A DNA stretch of 64,000 bases from Lumnitzera littorea. Taxonomy: Eukaryota > Streptophyta > Magnoliopsida > Myrtales > Combretaceae. The notes under the pieces are model-generated. The model saw nothing but the letters and a program-made list of their open reading frames with translations, did no database searches and was not told the DNA's origin. Every line of letters starts with the position of its first letter. Position 1 is the first letter of the stretch. The stretch spans positions 31,884,047-31,948,046 of the forward strand of contig JAMXBB010000011.1 of assembly GCA_024138015.1 (NCBI GenBank). Direction: 5' to 3'. Positions 23,040-35,120 of the stretch are shown here, one piece after another. Position numbers and translations under genes: made by a program.

Positions 23040-24949
23040 AGTGGGTGCTAGTAGCTTCTCTATTATCTCTACTTTGGCTCTTTCAACTTCAATCACCTTT
23101 TTTGACACCTTGTGACCTAAGACTATTCCCTCTCTTACCATAAAATGGCATTTTTGCCAATTCAAAAGTAGATTAGTCTCTTTTCACCTTCTGAGCATAA
23201 AACCGAAATTAGTCACACATGAATTAAATGACTTCCCAAAGATAGAGAAGTCATCCATAAATATTTCAATAAAATCTTCCAACATATCATAGAATATAGA
23301 CATCATGCATCATTGAAAAGTAACGAGTGCATTACAGAGACTAAAGGGCATTTGCTTAAAGGCAAAAGTGCCATAAGGACATGTAAAGGTGGTTTTCTCC
23401 TGGTCCTTAGATGCGATATGAATTTGATTGTAACTAGAATATCCATCTAAAAAACAATAGTAATCATGCGCTGAAAATTTTTCTAACATCTGATCTATGA
23501 AAGGGAGTGGGAAGTGGTCTTCACGGGTGGCATCATTCAGTTTTCTATAATCTATGCAAACTATCCACCCGATTATAGTGCGAGTAAGGATTAGCTCATT
23601 ATCCTCATTTTTCACCATGGTCATACCACCTTTTTTTGACACTACCTAAACGGGACTTACTCGCTTACTATCTGAGATAAGGTAGATAATACCTACATCC
23701 AGCAATGTAAGTACCTCTTTCCTCACTACCTCCTTGAGAGTTAGGTTAAGTCGTCTCTATGGTTGTACTATAGGTTTGCACTCCACTTCAAACAATATCT
23801 TATGAGTGCAAATTAGGGACTAATCCCCTTAATATTAGCAATGGTCCACCCAATGGCTTCTTGATGCTCTCTCAAAACTCCCAAAAGTTATTTCTTCTAG
23901 TCACCTGTCAAAGAAGAGGAGATAATTATTAGCAAAGTATCATTTGTTCTAAGATAAGCATATTTTAAATGACTAGGTAAAAGTTTAAGTTCAAGCTCTA
24001 GGGGTTGTGTCAATGATGGGACTGGCTTCTTCCTACTGGTGCATAGCTCTTCATAGTATTGAGCTTTGATTTCTAATATCTATTCCCTACCTTCTTCTTT
24101 AGGCTCATCGTCATCGCTCCAATCATCCAGATCCTTGCATTCTTGCTTTCTCTTCTATAGACTCACAGGTAATCTCATCAAAAATATCAATAGTGTAATA
24201 AGATTTTCCATCATCAAGATGCTTTATAGCTTCATAAACATTAAAGGTTACTTAATCGTCCATAACTTTTAAAGTAAGCTTACCTTGTTCCATGTCTATC
24301 AACGCCTTACTTGTTGCAAGAAACGGTCTGCTTAAGATCACGGGTACCTCTCTGTCCTCTTCCATCTCCAGGACTATAAAGTTGACTAGAAAGATAAATT
24401 TGTCTACCTTCACCAGGACATTTTTAACAATACCCTTTAGATATTTGATACTCCTGTCAACAAGTTACAAGGTGACATGAGTCTCCTTGCAATCTCCAAG
24501 TCCCATCTTCCTAAAAATAGACAAGGGCATTAAATTTATACTTGCACCTCAATCAATAAAAACCTTATCAAAGTGAAACTCCCCTGATCTCTTTGTTTTC
24601 TAAGTAGGGTAGATAAATTTTTCTAAAGAATCATGGAGCACTCCCTTATAAGCATTACTGGTTCATTCCTATCGATCTTTTTCTTCTTGGTATGAAAATC
24701 CTTCATGAATCTGGCATACGAATGCATCTGCTAAAGTGCCTCTACAAAAGGAATATTGATTTGCAACTTCTTGAAGACATCAGGAATTTGGCGAATTGAG
24801 CGTCTAGCTATTGTTGTTTAATCTTCCTAAAAAACGGACTACAGGAACATACGATTTCACTTCTACTAACTTCTACTTTGGTTCCTCTACCACCTGCTTC
24901 CCTTTTTCTTCCTTTCAAATCTTTAGCTTTTCTTCAACTCATCTATCAA
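23040..24949 (-). pseudogene. Athila protease and reverse transcriptase, broken
   Basis: Read on the reverse strand from right to left: a gag-protease linker, then the protease with GASINLMPLSIFRKMG (near 24,540-24,490; the residue before GAS is a stop), VDKFIFLVNFIVLEMEED and the PFLATSKALID stretch. Next is a linker with AIGWTIANIKGISP (near 23,850), then RT with KKGGMTMVKNE, CIDYRKLNDAT and FLDGYSSYNQI (23,640-23,440). A following fragment has the FMDDFSIFG catalytic box and VSKKVIEVERAKVEII, where the element stops. RNase H and integrase are absent. Several stops interrupt the frame. The 110-codon open piece at 23,310-23,642 is the best preserved part. Confidence 0.8.
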
Positions 24950-26318
24950 TTGTTTCCACTGCTTTTCCACTCCTCAGCATAATAACATTGACACCTATGG
25001 GATTTCTTCAATATTGCTGGGTAAAGACCCTATTAGTTTGTTACTCAACTATTGAGAGATCTGTCTAATCTGATTCTCTAAATTCTGAATAGTCACCTGT
25101 TGATTCTGTAACATGGTGTCAATCTTTTGCATATAGCTCAACATGAGCTCTTCTATTCTAGACTAATTTTGCTGATGTGGAGCATTCTGAGTAGGACCTT
25201 GCTTCTGGAATCCAAGTGGTGGTTGAAATGCATTGTTCTCATTTCTCTATGAAAATTTTGGATGATTACGCCACCTAAGATTGTATGTATTCAAATATGG
25301 TCCTTGATTGCCGCGTTAAAAATTGTTGACAAAATTCACATGTCCTCAACTGGATAAAGCTAAGTAATTCATAGTTAGGCACTCAAGAGTCGAATGTAGT
25401 CTTGAACATAACTCACAAAAAAAAAAGAAAATAGGATTAGCATTAAAAGATTGTATTGAGGTGAGTTTACACACCTGAGTAGTGAGAGCTGCAATCTAAG
25501 CTGTTAATTGAGGTACAGTGTTATTGTCATTGGCTGCTGCAACTCCTAACTTGCTTCTCTCATTTTGCCAATTATCTGCACTAGAGGCCATCGCCTTTAT
25601 CAATGCACTTACTTCACTATAAGTCTTACCCATCAAAGCACCTCCAACTGCAACATCAATTAGGGACCTTAATGTCTCATCCAGACTAAGATAAAATATC
25701 TCAATCAAGAGATTATCTAGCAAACCATGATGTGGGCAATTTCTAATCGCCTCCTTGAATCTCTCTCATGCCTCATAAAGTGACTTGCCACTAAACTTGG
25801 TGAAGTTGGTGATGTCGTTCCTCAGTTTTGTGGTCCTAACTGGTCGGAAAAATCTCCTTAAGAACTTTGATGAAAGATCACCCCAAGTGGTGATAGACTC
25901 TTATCGTAGTGAATGAAATCAAGCTCTAGCTTTATCCCTTAGGAAAGAGCTATAATCTCATAACCTCATCAGTCACATTGTTCATCTTAACTGTATTGCA
26001 GTATTGGAGGAATCCTGCAATATGCTCGTCAGGACTTTCATTAAGGTATCCTCTAAACTAATTCGTCTAAACCATCTGAATGAGGGATGGCTCCAACTCA
26101 AAGTTGTTAGCCTAAATGGTAGGCCTCCTTTTAGTTGAACCCATCACCGTAGGTACTGTATAGTCTTGTAGTACTTATAAAACTCCTTGTATCTGATTAT
26201 TATCCTCGTTACCTGCCATCTGCTCTATCCTTCTTTTGTTCTCTCTCCTCAACTGATGCAAAGTGCGCTCTATTTCAAAATCAAATGGTAGAATTTTAGC
26301 ACCTCTACTCTTGAACAT
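24950..26318 (-). pseudogene. Athila gag, broken
   Basis: A candidate start at 26,318-26,316 gives MFKSRGAKILPFDFEIERT. Downstream on the reverse strand are SPDEHIAGFLQYCNTVK (near 26,040-25,990), FLRRFFRPVRTTKLRNDI and the GGALMGKTYSEVSAL stretch (25,655-25,600). These match the retrotransposon gag domain of Athila and its usual A-x-GG-A-L-M motif. Stops and small shifts break it. The capsid precursor of the element would have been encoded here; it cannot be made now. Confidence 0.75.
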
Positions 26319-26404
26319 AAAACACCTGCAAAGAGAACAAAAATAACACACATTATCAAGCGCACCTAAATTACCAATAGAACTCAAAGGTTTAATAATT
26401 CCAG

Positions 26405-26422
26405 TCCCCGGCAACAGCACCA
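26405..26422 (-). other. Athila primer binding site
   Basis: Reversed, TGGTGCTGTTGCCGGGGA: one or two changes from the TGGCGCCGTTGCCGGGGA site of Athila elements, complementary to tRNA-Asp as I recall it. It lies six bases from the LTR end. Confidence 0.85.
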
Positions 26423-26428
26423 AAAACT

Positions 26429-27847
26429 TGATTCGCTTAAACTATATACATATATATATATTATGAATACTCCAGTAAATATACTAAGTCGGAATCAAGT
26501 AAGGTTGTCGATCCCTTGAAAACTATAATATTACTAAACCTATGATAGTTCCTATCAATACTCAGGCAATCAAAAATAAATTAACTGATCTAATAATTAT
26601 ACTAAAACTATTGAAAAGAAAATAACTATAAAATTTTTAAAACTAAGCAAACAATTGAGAATTGTAGGAAAAATAGAATCCACCCTATATTATGCAAATC
26701 AAAATGTTATCATCTTATATAAATTATTAGCTATATGGTTATTCAAGTGAAATTATTATGCCTTAAAACTTAAGAATTTAAACTCCTAATTAATCAATCA
26801 GTTCTCGCATCTCTAATTAACAATGGACTCTAAATTATAATCATATATCTCCCAATACTATAATTGTATAATGTCTTAAATCAATTATTCCTAATGTCTT
26901 AATGAATAATCAATCGCCGAACATAGCATTAATCTCTAGATAATTTCTAATTAATTTAATTAACGCTACTTCATCGTTAATTAATCAAATTAACCAAGAA
27001 TTTCTAATAAACCCTATATCAACTCCCGTATCACTAGGGTTTCTAACAATTATAATCAATTAAACAACTATAATTGAAATCATAGAAATTGCAATCATGA
27101 ATCATCCTTACATCTATCAATCCTATAACACGAACACAATCATCATCTTAACTATCTAGGGTGTCATCAATTCCCAAAAAAAATTTTAGCCAACCATGGA
27201 ATTTGAAACAAAAGCACAACTACAAATTGAAATTGTAGAGAAATTCATAATTGAAAGCATAAATAATTAACAGAATTGCATAAATATAATTAAAATAGAT
27301 GTCACCAATTTTGTAATTAGAAAAGATAAACTTCAATTGTAACTCCAAAACTTGGTCTCCAAAGCAAAATCTTCTCAATGATCCAAGTGATTCTACAGAA
27401 GAATTCTTTAAGAACTATCTAATGATTGTTCTACGACTCTCTAAGTCTAAAGAAAGTATGTGTGTCTCAAAAACAACAAGTCTCTCAAATGGTGAAACAT
27501 AAGGCTATTTACAAGAAAAATTAAGGTTAGCTCGCGAAAGGCCTCTTTTTAATGAAGGCTGGCTGATAGGCCAGCAGTATGAGCTTCAAGGCCGGCAACA
27601 TAGACTCCAAAGGCCACCAATGTAAGTGTAAGCCGGCTTTGTTGAATTCTAATTATGCCATAGCTCTTTTCAAGCTTCTTTGTTTATGTAAAATTCCTCT
27701 AAATTGTCCATATTTCCACCTTCAATCCTCCAATTCCTAAATTGTCCAAATGAAAATAATTAGGTACCATTTCTTAATGATTTCTGTAAAATCAATAATA
27801 ATTCTATCTAATTTGCACATTAAAACATGAAAAATACGCCTTTATCA
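26429..27847 (-). repeat. 5' LTR of the Athila element
   Basis: Reversed it starts TGATAAAGGCGTATTTT and ends GCGAATCA; 1,419 bp, a normal Athila LTR size. A TA-rich stretch is at 26,445-26,462. The partner LTR is missing, so age cannot be estimated from LTR divergence. Confidence 0.85.
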
Positions 27848-28860
27848 ACGTATAAGAAAGCTAGAAAAAACATAAAATGAGTAAGATTTCTATTAGCGAG
27901 CCAATCGTAATAGTTAATGTCAGGACCAATGACAACCCTAAGGTATTGAAGATTGAGGAAAATTTGAAACAAGACCAAATGGTAGAGATGACCACATTAC
28001 TATCTAAATACTAAGATGTATTCGCGTGTTCTTATGAAGACATGCCCGGATTAAATCCGTTGATCGTGGTTCATTGTTTACCCACACGAGAGGTTATAAA
28101 ACCCGAGAAACAAAAGCTAAGAAGATTCCGACTGGATGTTCTGTTGAAAATCAAGGAAGAAGTCAAAATATTACTAGAGGTCAGTTTTATCGAGGTGTCT
28201 AATTATCCCAAGTGGGTGGCTAACATCGTGCCCGTAACAAAGAAGAATGGAAAAGTCAAAGTATGCGTAAACTTTCAAGACCTTAATGAAGCAACCCCTA
28301 AAGATAATTTTCCCTTGCCTCATATCGATGTCTTAGTCAATAGCATAGCCGGAAACCATCTTTTCTCTTTCATGGATGGATTTTCTAGGTATAACCAAAT
28401 TCAAATGGCTAAAGAAGATAAAGCCAAGACAACATTCATCATAACTTAGGCCACGTTTTGCTACAAAGTAATGCCTTTCGGACTCAAAAATGTAGAGGCA
28501 ACTTACCAAAGGGCCATGTTAATAATCTTTCATGACATGATACACAAAAAAGTTGAAGCATATGTTGATGATAAGATTACTAAGTCCAAGGAAGGAGAAA
28601 ATCATGTGGAAAATCTAATGAGATTGTTTGATAGGTTGAGAAAATTCCAACTAAAGCTCAACCTAAAGAAATGTACTTTTAGAGTGACTTCAAGGAAATT
28701 ATTGGGTTTTATAATCAACCAAAGGGGCATCGAAATGGACCCCAATAAAGTCAAAGCAATAATTGACTTGCCCCTGCCATATACGCTCAAAGAAATCAGA
28801 GGTTTGTTGGGCCTTTTAAACTATATAACCCGTTCATATCTTAACTCACAGACAAGTGCC
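27848..28860 (+). pseudogene. Tat reverse transcriptase of element T
   Basis: The frame resumes after Athila; an ATG at 27,877 begins MSKISISEPIVIVNV, the usual stretch just ahead of Tat RT. RT motifs follow in order: YEDMPGLNPLIV, VPVTKKNGKVKVCVNF, NFPLPHIDVLVN, FMDGFSRYNQIQM (near 28,371), MPFGLKN and the catalytic YVDD at 28,561-28,572, which is intact. Stops are few (TAA at 28,012 and TAG at 28,447), both one transition from Gln. A one-base frameshift near 28,832 moves the reading into the RNase H frame. This is the best preserved coding stretch of the window. Confidence 0.85.
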
Positions 28861-29860
28861 ATCCCTTGTTTAAGTTGTTGAAAAAGAATGTCAAGATCAA
28901 TTGGGACGAAGAGTACAAGAAAGCCTTTACAACAATCAAAGAATACCTCATGAGCTCTCTAATCTTGGTAGCTCCAAAACCTAGGAAGCCACTATTCCTA
29001 TATTTGACAATATTACTAAAGTCCATGGGGTGCATGCTCAACCAGAAAGATAAGGAAGGAAAAGAATGGGCTATATACTACTTGAGTAAGAAATTCATGA
29101 AGGGAAGTAGAAATATTCAGAAATTCAAAGAACCTGCTGTGCTTTGGTCTAAATAATGCATTGGCTTAGATGATACACATTCTACTACCAAGTTGAATTA
29201 TTGACTCAGCATGATCCCCTGAAGTACTTGGCAAGCAAACTGGCCCTAATTGGTAGAATCTCAAAATGGCAAATGATGCTATCAAAGTTTGACATTACAT
29301 ACATGAACTGGAATTCAATCAAAGGGCAAGCTTTAGCAAATCAATTAACAGAAAATCCCTCCAATAGCACTCCCCAAGAGGTACAAGTCAGTTTCCCCAA
29401 CGAAGATATCCTAGCAGTTGAGGGAAACTCTGCTAAAGGAGAAGACAACGAGTCACCAAAATGGAAAATGTTCTTCAATAGTGTAGCTAATGCATCTAGG
29501 TGTGGAATTGGGGCAATACTAATATCCCCTGAAGGTACTCAACACCCTATAGCCATAAGGCTTGTTTTTCTATACACTAATAATATCTCTAAGTATGAAG
29601 CATGTATCATAAGACTCAAGATAGCCCTAGATAAAGACATTCAAGAATTAGAAGTATATGGGGACTCTTCACTCATTATTGGCTAAGCCCGAGGAGAGTA
29701 CAAAACTAAAGATCTAAAGCCGGTGCCTTATCACCAGCACTTGACTGAATTGACAAAGAATTTCAAAGAAATCACCTTCAATCACATACCAAGGACTCAG
29801 AATCGATTTGTTGATGCCTTAGCCACACTAGCATCTATGATCTAGATATCTGGTTGAGTC
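28833..29860 (+). pseudogene. Tat RNase H, connection and second RNase H of element T
   Basis: After the frameshift comes the first RNase H region with FKLLKKNVKINWDEE and AIYYLSKKFMKG. A further shift near 29,150 leads to LLTQHDPLKYLASKLALIGR. The next domain, about 29,455-29,840, is the extra RNase H typical of the Tat lineage: RCGIGAILISPEG, YTNNISKYEACI, VYGDSSLIIG and FVDALATLAS. Of its acidic residues the Glu (YEA) and two Asp (GDS, VDAL) remain, but the first has become Asn (FFNS, codon 29,477-29,479). A TAA at 29,687 is one transition from a Gln codon. Confidence 0.8.
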
Positions 29861-31103
29861 GAGATTCAGCCTCTTAATATTGAAATTGAAGACAAGCCTA
29901 CCTTCTGCCTAACAATTGAGGGTATGAACGACCAAAAACTATGGTACCATGATGTTAAGATGTTCTTACAATAAGGCACACACTCTGAAAAAGCCAAGAA
30001 AAAAGATAGAAAGATGATTAGGAGATTGGCCACTCAATTCTTAGTAAGCGAGCCCACTTTATACCGACACTCATTTGATGGTATACTCTTAAGGTGTGTA
30101 GATGACAAAGAAGTTAAGAAGTTAATGAAAGAAGTACATAAAGGAGTATGTGGTGCTCACATGAATGGATACATGCCAAGTTTATGCAAATAAGATAAAC
30201 ACCCTACCTCAAGATCTATATGCCTTCTCAGCACCATGACCTTTTTTAATATGGGGCATAGATATCATCGACCTGATCACTCCAAAAGTACCCAATGGGC
30301 ATCGTTTCATACTAGTCGCCATCAACTACTTCAGCAAATGGGTTGAGGCTTCATCTTACTCGAACATTACTAAAGGGGTCATAGTTAAGTTCATCAAGAA
30401 AGACATCTTAGGCCTGTACGAGACCCTAGAAACAATCATCACTAACAATGGCACCAATCTCAACAACAAGCTTATGTTAACATTGTGCTAGCAGTTTCAA
30501 ATCATTCACAGGAACCCTACTCTTTGTCAACCCCAAATGAATTGAGCTATTGAAGCAGACAACAAAAACCTCAAAAGAATCATAAAAAAAATGGCTGTCA
30601 CATATAAGGACTGGCATGAGATATTACCATTCGCACTCTTGGCCTATCGAACTTCCATTACAACATCGATTGGGGCAACACCGTACTCTTTGATATATGA
30701 AACTGAAGCTATATTACCAATAGAAGTTGAAATCCCATTGTTTAGGGTACTATCAGAAACTCAGTTAGATGAAGCCAATTAGGTAAAAAAATGTATCGAG
30801 CAGTTGAATTTGATTGACGAAAGGAAACTGACAACCTTGTGTCATAATCAATGTTATCAACAAAGAATGGCTCAAGCCTTCAACAAAAAGGTACAACCCC
30901 AAAACTTCAAAGAAGGAGATTTGGTGTTGAGAAAAGCTCTCCCTGATGCATAAGACTCCAGAGGGAAATTTGCTCTCAATTACAAAGGTCCTTATGTTGT
31001 GAAGCAAGTATTATCGGGAGGAGCTTCGATTTTGTCCCAAGTAGATGGTCCAAATTCGAGAGACCCTGCAAATGTCAATGCTGTAAAACTTTACTATCCA
31101 TAA
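29861..31103 (+). pseudogene. Tat integrase of element T, broken
   Basis: The amino end shows LYRHSFDGILLRCVDD and the first half of the zinc-binding region (EVHKGVCGAHMNGY). At about 30,174 roughly 30 codons are deleted, taking the Cys pair. The catalytic core has WGIDIID, HRFILVAINYFSKWVEA, then ITNNGTN where the second catalytic Asp is Asn (30,444-30,446), and a retained Glu (AIEADNKN). Downstream are AYRTSITTSIGATPYSL and the C-terminal FKEGDLVLRKALPDA and NYKGPYVVKQVL stretches, ending LYYP then TAA at 31,101-31,103. Frameshifts and stops are frequent in the core. Confidence 0.8.
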
Positions 31104-31754
31104 GAAGTTAGTGGAAATTTTACTTAAAACATGAAAATGCCAGTCATTCTAAATGTCATTGTAGTCTAATTTTCATTATCTATGAGCAAATTTGGTATCC
31201 TTGGCTGTTGTCATCATTAAAATAATCACCCTCTCCATAGAAAGATCTAATTCCCTTTACTCCCTCTCATCGAACCCATACACTGAAAAAACAAGAGAAG
31301 TGAAGTGAGACTTAGAACATTGGTAATTAACAAAACTCTTTAAAATACTCTACTATGGATTGATCCCTCTCAACGGGGAGTTTTATTATCTATTTTTTTG
31401 GGGAATGCGAAATCCGAGTAAGCAATCACGACAAATATTTGTTAATTGAGAATAAGGCTTTTGGTTCATAAAAGCTCCAAAGAGACGAAAACAATAAGTG
31501 GTTTTCTATACCAAGTTAATTGCCATGATTTCTCTAAAAGAATCGGCGAAGTCTCAAATGTTGTACATCAAGAACATCTGGGTTGATAACAAGGGACGAA
31601 AACATGAGCTAGCTGTTTCTGATGGGGCTTTTCAAAAAGGTTTGGCAGTTTGGGTGCTATGGACAAAGACTAAGTAAGTTTTTCCACACAATGTTAGTAC
31701 AACAATTTTTTAATCTTGCACTTGCATTTAGACTAATTTTTTATTCCCAACAAT
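31104..31754 (+). other. 3' untranslated region of T before the repeats
   Basis: Non-coding. No repeat or promoter was recognised. Scattered short words such as CGAAACAATAAG give no family clue. Confidence 0.4.
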
Positions 31755-32340
31755 CTCATTGAACTAGCCCATAAAAGCATTCACTTTCTACATTTAGTGT
31801 TTAGCCTACCTTCAAAGACATAATCTAAACTCAGTCTCTTTTTTAAGTTTTTTCCCTTCATCGCTTTCTTTTGAGCAAGCCCTTAGGATCATTCTCTCTC
31901 AAGATTACCCTCAAGCAAGCCCATAAGACATTTCCCTCTATTCACCAAGTTCCTCATCAATTCCTTTTTTAACACCAAGTTTAAAGTTGCTAATCCCTAA
32001 GAGATGCTCTCACCTAAGTTAATAAGCCTAGTGAGGTACGACCAAGTTTTAGATCGATCCCAATTTAAGGTTACTAGTCCATAAGAAATGCTCTTACCTA
32101 GGTTAGTAAGCCTAATGAGGTACAACCAGGTTTTAGATTGATCCCAGCTTAGAGTTGTTAGTCCTTAAGAGATATTCCCGCCTAGGTTAGCAAACCTAGT
32201 GAGGTACGATTAGGTTTTAAATCGATCCTACATTAGGGTTACTAGTCCCCAGGAGATGCTCCTGTCTAGGTTAGTGAGCCTAGCGAAGCACGACCAGGTT
32301 TCATTTCTTCATCCAAATTCCCAATAAATTGAGTCTAAGA
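31755..32340 (+). repeat. 3' tandem array of element T, 84-bp units
   Basis: First three or four loose copies of an AGCCCATAAG-type unit (31,760-31,945) like block A2 of N1. Then four 83-84 bp units start near 31,985, 32,069, 32,153 and 32,236, each with a GTTACTAGTCCC start, CCTAGGTTAGTAAGCC, GTACGACCAGGTTT and ATCGATCC. They match the first half of N1 block B, so the autonomous and non-autonomous arrays share origin, but here there is about one tenth the length. Confidence 0.8.
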
Positions 32341-32441
32341 TAGATTTCCAGTCATTTTAAAGTCATCCCCAAGGGCAAAAATAATATCTCTTTATCTTTG
32401 TGTCAAAGTTTTATATAAACTTTACTATGAAAAGGAGCAAC
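32341..32441 (+). other. Pre-LTR segment and polypurine tract of T
   Basis: Carries the conserved GGCAAAAATAATATCTC stretch and the purine tract GAAAAGGAG (32,429-32,437) just before the 3' LTR start at 32,442. Confidence 0.65.
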
Positions 32442-35120
32442 TATAAATACCTAATTTTTGCCCCCTGTATTTTTATCTTTATTTTTATTTTTATTTTTCT
32501 TTCTTTTCTCAATAGGCCCCCAATTTAGGAAAAACATAAAAAATTAGGAAGGAAACCCAAAAAATTAAGAAATTTTGGAAAAATAATAATTTTAGGAAAA
32601 TACAAAAAAAAGAAAATCCACAAAAAATAAGAAATTTAGAAAAATATCAAAAATAGGAGGAAACACAAAAAATAAGAAATTTTTTGAAAATAAGAAAATT
32701 GAAAAATTTTAGCAAATTTGAAAAATTGAAAAAAAAATAAAACATTTTAGAAAATAACTTTTCTTTAGGGTAGATTTTTAATTTTGAAAAAAGTTTAGAA
32801 GTTGGATCATTGAACATGGGCTTAGATTTAAATCTAACCTAGGCTAACCGAGTCCACATGTACAATTAAATTGCATGTATGAATAAGGCATAAGCCAACG
32901 ACCTAACGGATAAGCATATAAACTTGGTTTGGGTATTAAGTATGAGGTCTTAAGTTAGAATCTTAGCAAAGGCAGGGAAGTCTTTTTTATTTTTGTTGAC
33001 TAACACAGTGCTACATATTAGGATCTCATTGCGCCACGTATCCTAACACATGGCAGCATTAGGTTGGACAACCCGTGCTGACATGGCGCTACATAGCATC
33101 CATGTAACATGCCACGTCAGCTGCTACATGTCACCACTAACACGTAGCAACATCGAATTGGTCGAGTTGGCTAATGTGGCGCCACATCAACCGACATTCC
33201 CTCAGTTTTCGTCCATTTTCTCCCGATTTTCCTCCTTTTTCCAACTCAACAACAACCTGAACCCCTCACTTTGGCCTTTGATTTCATGATTTTTCCTTAC
33301 TGAAACACACCAATAAATGGTGCGAATTCATCCTAGACATAGCCTACTGTAAATTAGCATAAGAAACAAGTTTAAATTCAATCAAAAACCTATTGAAATC
33401 GAGCTTCAAAGATTGTAAAAAACTGTATTTTCAACTATTCCCGTTAACTTCGATATGAGCTTTCCTTTACTTCTAGGCTAATTTCGAGTATATAAAAGGT
33501 GTTAGGGGATGTTCAAAAGCACTCACAACCGCATACAATCAAGAAAATCACTCATAAATCCTTACTCTCTCTTTGGCAACCGCAACTCTCTCTCTCTCCT
33601 CATCTCTCTCTCTTTAATTGACCTTGAGCAAAACTAATTGCTCGTCAAGCTTCCTTAGCCTCCTAGCTCTCCAACCCAACCACCTCTATGCCTCACTATA
33701 GCCTCTAACAACACCGTCGAACCACCACCGTCAAAACCTAACCATCAAACCCCCTCCTTATCAAACCACCACCTCTGACCCTCTTCAACCCAAACCAACC
33801 ATACAGCCAACTCCACCACCACTCAAAACCTTAAGCTACTCCATCCCCTAACACCCTACATCCTCTAACAACACCACCGGTGCACTACAGCTAACCGCCA
33901 CTCACTAACAGCCTCTAAACCACCCTCAGACGCTAAGGCATCTTCCCTACCTCTACAATCTCTAATCTAAAAATCACAAATCCCCCCTTTCCCCGTTCAC
34001 TTTGACAATTAGATCAGCCCAAATCACATCTCGCTGTACTATTGAAAGGGAGTTAAAGACAACCCAACTCAGATCAGTGCACTGACCTAGCCGACCTGCT
34101 CTAAGTCTAACCCGCATGCCACTATACTCGAAGCTTTGTATTTTTTTATTTATTTCATTTTTTTTCTTAATTGTTGTGAGTATTGTTTGATTTTTTTTTA
34201 TCTTTCTTTCTTTTCTTTATAATTGTAATAACATAAAAAGAAAAAGAAAAAGAAAAGAAAAGAATAAGAAAAATAAAAAGAAAGAATAGGTTATGAGTTT
34301 ATTTATTTTAGTAAATAAAATACATATATATATATAGGATAAAGAAAAAATAAATAAATAAGGAAAAATAGGTGAAATAAGAATAAATAATTGTTTTTTC
34401 ACTTAGAAAAATATTTTTTCCAAAATAAGAAAAATAAATTAATCCATATTCAAAATTAGGGCATTTTACAATTTTTTCCAAAAATAAAATGATCCGGTTT
34501 AAGACCTTTTTTCTTAGGAATTTCCTTAAATAAATGAAATTGGCTAAAAACGTAAACCTGACCTTTTTTTTTAATTAAAATCAATGTAACCCACTAAAGT
34601 TTTACAAAAAGAACTACGTACGTTTAATCCCGAATAACAGGTACGTAGGTACCTACAGGGTGATAATAAAAATAAAAAAAATCTAATTTTTCTTTTTTCT
34701 AGATTACTTAAATTATCCAATTAGAATAATTAAATTGAGGTTCGTCTTATAAAATTAAAAAAAAAAAGTGATTTTTAAATTTAATATTAATTTTAAAAAG
34801 TCAATAGTACTCACAAAGATTTAAAATTACTAGCCTCCAAACCTAGATTTCTGGTTTTCAAAAACTGTTTTCATAAAATTAGTTTTAATTATTAGACTAA
34901 TGACTAAGTTATAACAAATTCATCTAATTAGTTATAACTCGATACTTTTCCTCGACTCTGTTTGAGTGGCGACTCAAAAGTACTTTTCAAATTGAAAAAC
35001 TATGTTTCTTTAAACCTTAGTTAATGATCAATATTAAACAAGTAAGGTTTAATACTGATCAATTTAAAAAAGAACTAATTTTATAAAAAGAACCAGAAAA
35101 ATGAAAAACCAAGCTCGATA
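32442..35120 (+). repeat. 3' LTR of element T
   Basis: Starts TATAAATACC (TG changed to TA) and ends GCTCGATA; 2,679 bp. It aligns with the 5' LTR at 17,800-20,408 throughout, with the same TATATAAAAG box at 33,489-33,498, CT run, GATCCC/CGAATAACAGG motif (about 34,626) and TGGCGACTCA motif at 34,967-34,976. Many substitutions separate the two LTRs. Confidence 0.85.
33489..33498 (+). promoter_or_regulatory. TATA box of the T 3' LTR
   Basis: TATATAAAAG, identical to the box of the 5' LTR and followed by the same GTGTTAGGGG word. Confidence 0.65.

Larger units (their letters stand above)
23040..27847 (-). mobile_element. Truncated Athila retrotransposon inside T
   Basis: Reverse strand order: LTR (27,847-26,429), primer site (26,422-26,405), gag, protease, RT, then an abrupt end at about 23,040 inside RT. 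RNase H, integrase and the 3' LTR are missing. T resumes at 27,848. Athila is the sister lineage of Tat; the gag, protease and RT motifs are diagnostic. Because one end is gone, no TSD can be checked (ACGTA follows the LTR at 27,848-27,852). Confidence 0.85.
17800..35120 (+). mobile_element. Element T: Tat/Ogre-like Ty3/gypsy retrotransposon
   Basis: Bounded by LTRs of 2.6-2.7 kb, with a Tat-type primer site, an ORF1 upstream of gag, a gag start, RT, RNase H, a second RNase H, integrase, a short 84-bp tandem array and a purine tract. The second RNase H and the array before the 3' LTR are hallmarks of the Tat lineage. It sits in the 3' LTR of N1; flanks ATATA (17,795-17,799) and GCATA (35,121-35,125) agree at 3 of 5 bases. 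Most of gag and all of protease are missing where an Athila element interrupts it. About 12.5 kb remain without Athila. Many stops and at least two frameshifts make it non-functional. Confidence 0.85.

Noticed and set aside
22835..23143. 102-codon frame taken as one protein
   Set aside because: Only the first 68 or so codons are Tat gag; the rest is the wrong strand of Athila RT.
27848..31103. Pararetrovirus origin of the RT region
   Set aside because: RT is followed by two RNase H domains and an integrase between LTRs, which fits Ty3/gypsy Tat and not a caulimovirus.
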